Below, piece after piece: positions 58,763 to 64,000 of a stretch of DNA of 64,000 bases. Source of the DNA: Fimadaptatus sp948467645 (GTDB taxonomy: Bacteria > Bacillota > Clostridia > Christensenellales > Aristaeellaceae). The position numbers were made by a program, and so were the translations under genes. Each line of letters starts with the position of its first letter. Positions within the stretch are counted from its first letter, which is position 1. The stretch spans positions 1-64,000 of the forward strand of contig CAOKFD010000004.1 of assembly GCA_948467645.1 (NCBI GenBank), written 5' to 3'. The notes under the pieces are model-generated. The model was not told where the DNA came from. It saw only the letters and a program-made list of their open reading frames with translations, and did no database searches.

Positions 58763-59482
58763 TTGGCCGTCTATGCGATAGGCGATCTGCATTTGCCCGG
58801 CTCGGATATAAAGCCGATGGACGTGTTCGGCGCGCATTGGGAGAACCACTTTGAACGCATATGCGAGGACTGGCGCGCAAAGGTAAGCGGCGACGATATA
58901 GTGCTGCTGCCCGGTGATTTCAGCTGGGCGATGACGCTTGCGGACGCGATGGACGATATACGCGCCGTGGGCGCGCTGCCCGGCCGCAAGATAATGGTGC
59001 GCGGCAACCACGACTTCTGGTGGTCGTCGCTGACCCAGGTGCGCGCGGCGATGCCGGACGGCATGTACGTGCTTCAGAATGACAGCCTGGAGATGGATGG
59101 TATAGTGTTCTGCGGCACGCGCGGCTGGACGATAGTGGGCGACGCGGACGATCGCCAGCAGGATCTTAAAATATACCGGCGCGAGGTAATACGGCTGGAG
59201 ATGGCGCTCAAATGCGCCGCGCGTCAGGCACATGGGAGAGACATAGTTGCACTGATGCACTACCCGCCGTTCGACGAGCGGCAGAGGCCCTCCGGCTTTA
59301 CCGGCCTGCTGGAGCAGTACGGCGTCAAGCAGGTTGTGTACGGACATCTGCACGGCCAAAGTCTGCGCAGCGCGTTCAGCGGACGGCTGCGCTGCGTGGA
59401 TTATTTTCAGGTGTCGTGCGACGGACTGGGGTTCAAGCTGCTTGAATTGCCTCCGATCGAATCCAGCAATAAAGATGCATGA
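58763..59482 (+). CDS. Calcineurin-like metallophosphoesterase
   Basis: 239 residues. Dimetal motifs in order: GDLHL (DxH), PGDFSW (GD), RGNHDFWW (GNHD), LMHYPP (H) and GHLHG (GHxH). Cytoplasmic; substrate (cyclic nucleotide, nucleotide or protein phosphate) unknown. TTG start with GGAGGTG 9 nt upstream. Co-transcribed with the zinc-ribbon gene. Confidence 0.9.
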   Translation: MAVYAIGDLHLPGSDIKPMDVFGAHWENHFERICEDWRAKVSGDDIVLLPGDFSWAMTLADAMDDIRAVGALPGRKIMVRGNHDFWWSSLTQVRAAMPDGMYVLQNDSLEMDGIVFCGTRGWTIVGDADDRQQDLKIYRREVIRLEMALKCAARQAHGRDIVALMHYPPFDERQRPSGFTGLLEQYGVKQVVYGHLHGQSLRSAFSGRLRCVDYFQVSCDGLGFKLLELPPIESSNKDA

Positions 59483-59489
59483 ACGTAAA

Positions 59490-59534
59490 ACGCGTTGCCC
59501 GGAATGCCTGTGCATTTCCGGTCAGCGCGTTTTT
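59490..59534 (+). terminator. Terminator after the phosphoesterase
   Basis: AACGCG and CCGGAA pair with TTCCGG and CGCGTT, then TTTT. The stem is interrupted by small internal loops. Confidence 0.8.
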
Positions 59535-59626
59535 GATTATGGACGAATGTGAAAAGGCAGATTAGACTATGCCGCAAACTTGTTCTGAAAAAAACGCGCC
59601 CGGAGTGGAGGAGTGTGGTGCTTATT

Positions 59627-59790
59627 TAGAGTGTGTCTCAAAAATTCCTTAATCCGCAATTTCGACGTCTTTTCCGCCATTTCTGCGTCATCAATCCTCG
59701 ACTTAACGCTGCTAAGCCTTCGGATTTATTCCTTGAACTGACGAAAAATCCACTCGAACTTGCGGATTGTCCCGCTTGAGACACACTCTA
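59627..59790 (+). repeat. MITE-like inverted-repeat element, copy 4 (subfamily B, complete)
   Basis: 164 bp with ends TAGAGTGTGTCTCAA and TTGAGACACACTCTA. Interior like that of the 40598 copy but with several base changes, including CTTAACGCTGCTAAG in the centre, which weakens the central hairpin. It lies about 90 bp after a terminator, the only complete copy not close to a stop codon apart from the one at 40598. Confidence 0.9.
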
Positions 59791-60029
59791 GCGCCTTGGG
59801 TGTTTTTTACTTTCGGTTTATTTACAGACAGGTTCACAACAACTAACGGAGCACTTACTTAAACACTGGAAATCAGATATTAAGCGCAATTAACGGCCGG
59901 ATTGCATGATTAAGTTTGGCACCGAAGTCTTTTGTCTCCCGGTCAAATCAAATCCCATCTTGCAATATCCCATCGCTAAAGTTTCGGCAAGCTACTTTTT
60001 AAGAAAATAAGAAAAAGCATGGCGGGTAG
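59791..60029. other. AT-rich gap before the dcw cluster
   Basis: About 240 bp between the repeat and the mraZ promoter. No ORF or RNA motif recognised. Confidence 0.4.
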
Positions 60030-60058
60030 TGGATTTTAGTGCAACGTTGTGGTACAAT
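60030..60058 (+). promoter_or_regulatory. Promoter of the mraZ-led dcw cluster
   Basis: Extended -10 TGGTACAAT (TACAAT at 60053-60058) with a weak -35 TGGATT at 17 bp. GGGGGG as ribosome site follows. Confidence 0.6.
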
Positions 60059-60090
60059 AAATGTATCGAGTGGCGTTAGGGGGGATAGGT

Positions 60091-60546
60091 ATGCTGTTCT
60101 TTGGCACATATGCGCAGACAGTTGATGCTAAAGGCCGCGTTATCGTTCCCACCGCATTCCGCGATTCGCTGGGCAAGGACTTCATGATAGGTCTGAACGG
60201 CACCGCCAACGCCATTGCGTTCTATCCCAAGGAAAAGTGGGAAAAGATACTCGAAGATTTACGCACGCTGCCGTCCACGGACGAGGTGGCTATGGACTAT
60301 GTTCGCTTTATAGCCGGAAATTCATTTTCCAACTACGAGCTGGATAGTCAGGGCCGCACGATATTGCCCGCCGCGCTGAGGCAGATGCTCCAGCTGGGCA
60401 AAAATATCAGCTTTGTGGGCGTGGTGGACTACTTCGAGATATGGGACAGCGAGGTATACGAGGCGCGCTGCGCTCAGGTTCGCGAGGGCATGAGCGACCG
60501 GCTCAAGTACATAAGCTCGCTGAGACAGTCCGCTCAGCAGAGATAA
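60091..60546 (+). CDS. mraZ: Division/cell-wall cluster regulator MraZ
   Basis: 151 residues, two SpoVT-AbrB-like halves with the paired motifs DAKGRVIVPTAFR and DSQGRTILPAALR. DNA-binding repressor of the dcw cluster promoter in characterised bacteria. The start follows GGGGGGAT by 6 nt; the upstream in-frame ATG at 60061 is too close to the promoter. The gene after it is normally rsmH (mraW), which is absent here. Confidence 0.95.
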   Translation: MLFFGTYAQTVDAKGRVIVPTAFRDSLGKDFMIGLNGTANAIAFYPKEKWEKILEDLRTLPSTDEVAMDYVRFIAGNSFSNYELDSQGRTILPAALRQMLQLGKNISFVGVVDYFEIWDSEVYEARCAQVREGMSDRLKYISSLRQSAQQR

Positions 60547-60611
60547 TCGCTTTAACGCCGCCCGGTGCGGCAGTCCGGTTCTAAACAGTGAAAGGGGGAC
60601 ATAAGAAGAAC

Positions 60612-61046
60612 ATGATGGCGCCTGAACGAAAGTACGGCCATGAAACTTATGAAATACCCCAAAGGTATCAAAGACGCAAGCCCGCCCCGATATATCGGGA
60701 GCGCATGATGCAGCGCCGCCAAGAGGTGGAACAAAGCGCACAGGAAAGCCAGCGCATAAGCGCCGCGCGCGCGGCTAAAACCCGACGCGGCTGGGCGCTG
60801 TGCCTGACACTGGCGGCGGGGCTGGTGGTGTTGTGCGGTATGCGCATATACCAGAGCGCCGCGTCCATGCGAAACGCCGCAACTATAACCTCGCTCAAGG
60901 ATGAGATTCACGAGCTGACAATGGATGCGGAAAATTACGAGTGCCGAATTGCCGAGGCCGCGGCCGACGACAAAATCGAAGCCGGTGCAAAGCAGCTCGG
61001 CATGACATACCCAACCGACGATCAGGTGCGCGAGATCGCAAACTGA
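60612..61046 (+). CDS. ftsL: FtsL-like septum protein
   Basis: 144 residues. A long basic cytoplasmic N-terminus of about 60 residues, one membrane helix (about 62-80, ALCLTLAAGLVVLCGM), then a short coiled coil (ITSLKDEIHELTMDAENYECRI) and LGMTYPTDDQVREI at the end, typical of FtsL/DivIC. Place between mraZ and the PBP gene supports FtsL. AAAGGGGG lies 12 nt upstream of the chosen ATG. Confidence 0.85.
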   Translation: MMAPERKYGHETYEIPQRYQRRKPAPIYRERMMQRRQEVEQSAQESQRISAARAAKTRRGWALCLTLAAGLVVLCGMRIYQSAASMRNAATITSLKDEIHELTMDAENYECRIAEAAADDKIEAGAKQLGMTYPTDDQVREIAN

Positions 61047-61122
61047 CTGCTGGTCAGTTTAAGCGCCTGAGCATGTACTCGAGCGGACTATATTGTGATG
61101 ATCCGGCGGGGAGCGTGGATGC

Positions 61123-63249
61123 TTGATACCCACGGGTGCGCTTACGCGGCGCAGGATGCTCGTGCTTTTGGGCGCGCTGTGCGTGATATTCTGCCTGATT
61201 GTCGGGCAGCTTTTTAACCTGCAGGTGATGATTTCATCCGATCTGCAGGCGCGCGCACAGAGCCAGTGGACGGGCAAATCGCGCGTGGCCGCACGGCGCG
61301 GCGAAATAACCGATCGAAACGGCGTGACGCTGGCGCTGAGCGCGACCGCGTATGCCGTCGCCGCAAGTCCGCGTCAGGTAAAGGACGCGGATGCTTTTGC
61401 GCGCGAACTCAGCGCGATAATCGACGTAGATGCGGATACTGTGGCGCGCAGGGTATCCGACCGCACCAAGGGCGGCGTGACACTCAAGCGGCAGGTACCG
61501 CGCGAAAAGGCGCAGGAACTGCTTAAAAGATACGAGCAGCTGCGCGCCGAAAAGGATACATCACTAAACGGGCTGTATCTGGAGGAAGATCAGCTGCGCG
61601 TATACCCGATGGGTACGTTCCTGACGCAGGTGCTGGGGCTTACGACGATCGACGGCGTGGGCCAGTCCGGGCTGGAAAAGCAGCTGGACAAATACCTGCG
61701 CGGCAAGGACGGACTTATCGTAAACGAAGTGGATGGCAAGGGCAATGAGATGCCCTATTCGGTAAGCGAATACACGCCGCCGGTCGATGGCGGCAGCGTC
61801 ACGCTCACGATCGACGCCGCAATACAGGGTTTTGCCGAAAAGGCAATGCGCGAATGTTACGAGGTAAACTCGGCGGCCGCCGTTCAGGCGCTCGTGATGG
61901 ACGTGAATACAGGCGAGATACTCGCGATGGTGTCAAAGCCCGACTTTGACCCGAACGACCCGCCGCGCGACGATGTGGAAACCCTCACTTCGCGCATGAG
62001 AATCCGCTCGATCAGCGATGTGTACGAGCCGGGTTCCACATTTAAGATACTCACCGCGGCGGCAGCGCTGGAAACCGGCGTGACCAACCCAAGCGAGGGC
62101 TTTTACTGCTCGGGCAGCGTCACGGTTGACGGCTCCAAAATACGCTGCTGGGGCAACCCGCACGGCGCGGAGTCTATGGCCGAGGCCATACAGAATTCGT
62201 GCAACCCGGTGTTTGTCGAACTGGGACTGAGACTGGGCACGTCGCGGCTGTACTCGTATCTGGACGCGTTCGGCCTGGGCAAAAAGACCGGCGTTGACCT
62301 GACCGGCGAGTCGGCGGGTATACTGATAGCCAAGAACAATGTAAAGACGGTTGATCTCGCGCGCATAGGCTTTGGACAGAGCGTTGCGGTTACGCCGCTG
62401 CAGTTGATATGCGCGGTGAGCGCGGTCGCAAACGGCGGAAACCTTATGCGGCCTTACATCGTCAAACAGATAGCCGATTCAAACGGCGAGGTCGTTTTAA
62501 GCAGCGAACCCGAGGTCGTCGCCAACCCCATTAAGGAAAGCACAAGCGTGCTGATGCGCGAATTGCTTACCAATGTTGTGGAATATGGCGGCGGCAAAAA
62601 CGCCCGCATAGAGGGCATACGCGTGGCCGGAAAGACCGGTACTGCGCAGATATACCGCGACGGCGTGATTTCGCGCGACGCGCACATTGGCTCGTTCATC
62701 GGGTTTGCACCGGCGGACGATCCGCGCGTGGCCGTGCTGGTGGTGGTGCACGAATCGGCGCTCAGACCCGATTACGGCTCGATAACCGCCGCGCCCTATG
62801 CCAAGATGATACTGTCCGATACGCTTGCGTACATGGGCATATATCCGGCGGGCAGCGCGGGTACGGATACCGCAGATATGGTGGATGTGCCTGAACTTAC
62901 CGGCCTGGGCATAAACGAAGCAAATGCCGCCCTGCGCGAAAGCGGCCTTACCGGGCTTATGGACGGCGTGGGTCAGGTAGTTGTGGATCAACTGCCCAAG
63001 GCAGGCGCACAGATGACGCGCGGCTCGCAGGTGATTATGTATCTGGAACAGCAGCAAACGCAGGACGCGACCGACGTCGAGGTGCCGGATGTAAGCGGTA
63101 TGTCGATAGTCGAAGCGTCGAGGCTGATTGCCTCGTGCGCATTGTCGCTTAAAATAGAAGGCAGCGGGCTGGCGGGCGAGCAGACGCCTGCGGCGGGTAC
63201 GCGCGTGCCGGTGGGCACGCAGGTAAGCGTACAGTTCAGGCTGCCATGA
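61123..63249 (+). CDS. Class B penicillin-binding protein with PASTA domains (PBP2B/SpoVD type)
   Basis: 708 residues. One N-terminal membrane helix, a dimerisation region beginning RVAARRGEITDRNG, the transpeptidase domain with SxxK in EPGSTFKI, SxN in QNSCNP and KTG in AGKTGTAQ, and two PASTA domains (VDVPELTGLGINEA and VEVPDVSGMSIVEA). Septal or spore-cortex peptidoglycan crosslinking. TTG start with CGGGGAG 9 nt upstream. SpoVD and PbpB are both possible; PASTA repeats occur in each, so the name is left open. Confidence 0.92.
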   Translation: MIPTGALTRRRMLVLLGALCVIFCLIVGQLFNLQVMISSDLQARAQSQWTGKSRVAARRGEITDRNGVTLALSATAYAVAASPRQVKDADAFARELSAIIDVDADTVARRVSDRTKGGVTLKRQVPREKAQELLKRYEQLRAEKDTSLNGLYLEEDQLRVYPMGTFLTQVLGLTTIDGVGQSGLEKQLDKYLRGKDGLIVNEVDGKGNEMPYSVSEYTPPVDGGSVTLTIDAAIQGFAEKAMRECYEVNSAAAVQALVMDVNTGEILAMVSKPDFDPNDPPRDDVETLTSRMRIRSISDVYEPGSTFKILTAAAALETGVTNPSEGFYCSGSVTVDGSKIRCWGNPHGAESMAEAIQNSCNPVFVELGLRLGTSRLYSYLDAFGLGKKTGVDLTGESAGILIAKNNVKTVDLARIGFGQSVAVTPLQLICAVSAVANGGNLMRPYIVKQIADSNGEVVLSSEPEVVANPIKESTSVLMRELLTNVVEYGGGKNARIEGIRVAGKTGTAQIYRDGVISRDAHIGSFIGFAPADDPRVAVLVVVHESALRPDYGSITAAPYAKMILSDTLAYMGIYPAGSAGTDTADMVDVPELTGLGINEANAALRESGLTGLMDGVGQVVVDQLPKAGAQMTRGSQVIMYLEQQQTQDATDVEVPDVSGMSIVEASRLIASCALSLKIEGSGLAGEQTPAAGTRVPVGTQVSVQFRLP

Positions 63250-63286
63250 ATGAGTTTTTTAAGTTTTTATCCGGGGAGGACCAAAG

Positions 63287-64000
63287 ATGAACGTAAAACA
63301 GCTGATAAATGAGCTGCCCTGCTTGATAAAAGTGCACGGGGATGAAAATACTCAGGTTTTGTCGCTGAGCGCCGATTCGCGCAAGATTGAGCCGGGTGCG
63401 CTGTTTTTTTGCATACACGGCATAAAGGTTGACGCACATGAGTTCGCGCCGCAGGCAGTCGCTGCGGGCGCGTCCGTACTTGTCGTAGAGCGCGAGCTGG
63501 ACGTGGACGCGACGCAGATAGTCGTAACCGACGTGCGCCTTGCGATGAGCTATATCGCCCAGTCGTTCTATGGCCATCCGGCGCGCTGCATGAAGATGAT
63601 CGGCATAACCGGCACCAAGGGCAAGTCCACCACCTGCTTTCTGATTAAGTCGATACTCCAGCAGGCGGGACATAAGGTGGGCCTGATCGGAACCATAATG
63701 ACCATGATAGGCGATAAGCGCCTGCCAGCCGACCTGACTACCCCCGACCCGATAGAGCTTCAAAAGCTGCTCAGGCAGATGGCTGACGAGGGCGTAGACG
63801 TGGTAACAATGGAGGTGTCCGCGCACGCGCTGGCGCTGCATAAGCTGGACGGCATGATTTACGACGCAGTGGCGTTTACCAATCTGTCGCACGACCATCT
63901 GGACTTCTTCGGCACGCCTGAAAACTATTTTGCGGCCAAGTGCCGGCTGCTTACCCCGGAATTTGCCAAGTACGCGCTGCTTAACGGCGACGACGAGCAC
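63287..64000 (+). CDS. murE: UDP-N-acetylmuramoyl-tripeptide synthetase MurE (5' part, cut by window end)
   Basis: The first 238 codons are present and open to the last base. Start: ATG after GGGGAGGACC. The substrate-binding N-domain contains LSADSRKIEPGALFFCIHG; the ATP-binding P-loop is GITGTKGKSTT near residue 107; TTPDPIELQKLL and EVSAHALALHKLDG with FTNLSHDHLDFF follow, which distinguish MurE from other Mur ligases. It adds the third residue (diaminopimelate or lysine) to UDP-MurNAc-dipeptide; the specificity loop lies beyond the window. Follows the PBP by 37 nt. Confidence 0.95.
   Translation, partial: MNVKQLINELPCLIKVHGDENTQVLSLSADSRKIEPGALFFCIHGIKVDAHEFAPQAVAAGASVLVVERELDVDATQIVVTDVRLAMSYIAQSFYGHPARCMKMIGITGTKGKSTTCFLIKSILQQAGHKVGLIGTIMTMIGDKRLPADLTTPDPIELQKLLRQMADEGVDVVTMEVSAHALALHKLDGMIYDAVAFTNLSHDHLDFFGTPENYFAAKCRLLTPEFAKYALLNGDDEH

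Overview
The window looks like a chromosomal segment of a GC-rich Firmicute, most likely an uncultured gut-type member of the Clostridia (Christensenellales/Oscillospirales-like; this placement is inference). Evidence: classic Firmicutes gene orders (obg-yhbY-nadD-yqeK-rsfS, lon-engB, greA-lysS, rplM-rpsI, mraZ-ftsL-PBP-murE), strong GGAGG ribosome binding sites, frequent TTG/GTG starts, textbook TTGACA-N17-TATAAT promoters in AT-rich gaps, and GerMN and PASTA-PBP proteins typical of spore formers or their relatives. No rRNA, tRNA, CRISPR array, phage or transposase gene was seen.

Layout. 1-9.2 kb: NAD salvage (pncB), lgt, a PfkB sugar kinase, recX, a serine hydrolase, an M42-type peptidase coupled to a MATE exporter. 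9.2-15.1 kb: a sialidase-fold protein, then rplM-rpsI, then a 2.9-kb cassette (two methyltransferases, an alpha/beta hydrolase and a truncated ORF) bounded by two exact 467-bp copies of rpsI. 15.3-18.2 kb (minus): ECF sigma factor, membrane anti-sigma factor and secreted protein. 18.4-22.7 kb: an NDP-sugar pyrophosphorylase fused to a degenerate phosphomannomutase domain, a membrane protein, radC. 23-30 kb: a Gld-type ABC exporter locus (ATPase, permease, GldG-like, DUF4340-like) and an unknown charged protein. 30-38.3 kb: MFS transporter, greA, a lysS fused to a tRNA-binding domain, a membrane-anchored protein, and an NfnAB-type flavin/FeS pair behind a palindromic operator. 38.7-44 kb: obg-yhbY-(inserted membrane gene and repeats)-nadD-yqeK-rsfS and a GNAT acetyltransferase. 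44.1-49 kb (minus): two YkuD L,D-transpeptidases and a D,D-carboxypeptidase with an unusual Arg/Tyr repeat tail. 49.3-54.3 kb: response regulator, histidine kinase and two GerMN proteins in an MtrAB-LpqB-like order. 54.5-59.5 kb: lon, engB, a zinc-ribbon acidic protein and a phosphoesterase. 60-64 kb: a dcw cluster (mraZ, ftsL-like, PASTA PBP, partial murE) from which rsmH is missing.

Cell-wall functions dominate the second half: crosslink remodelling (L,D-transpeptidases, DacA), precursor synthesis (MurE), septal transpeptidation (PBP) and a wall-sensing type of two-component operon. The first half carries NAD, sugar, translation and export functions.

The two structural surprises are the perfect rpsI duplication around a gene cassette and a family of six MITE-like inverted repeats (ends TAGAGTGTGTCTCAA...TTGAGACACACTCTA, about 164 bp when complete, in two subfamilies) that sit in intergenic positions, three of them one to two bases after a stop codon.
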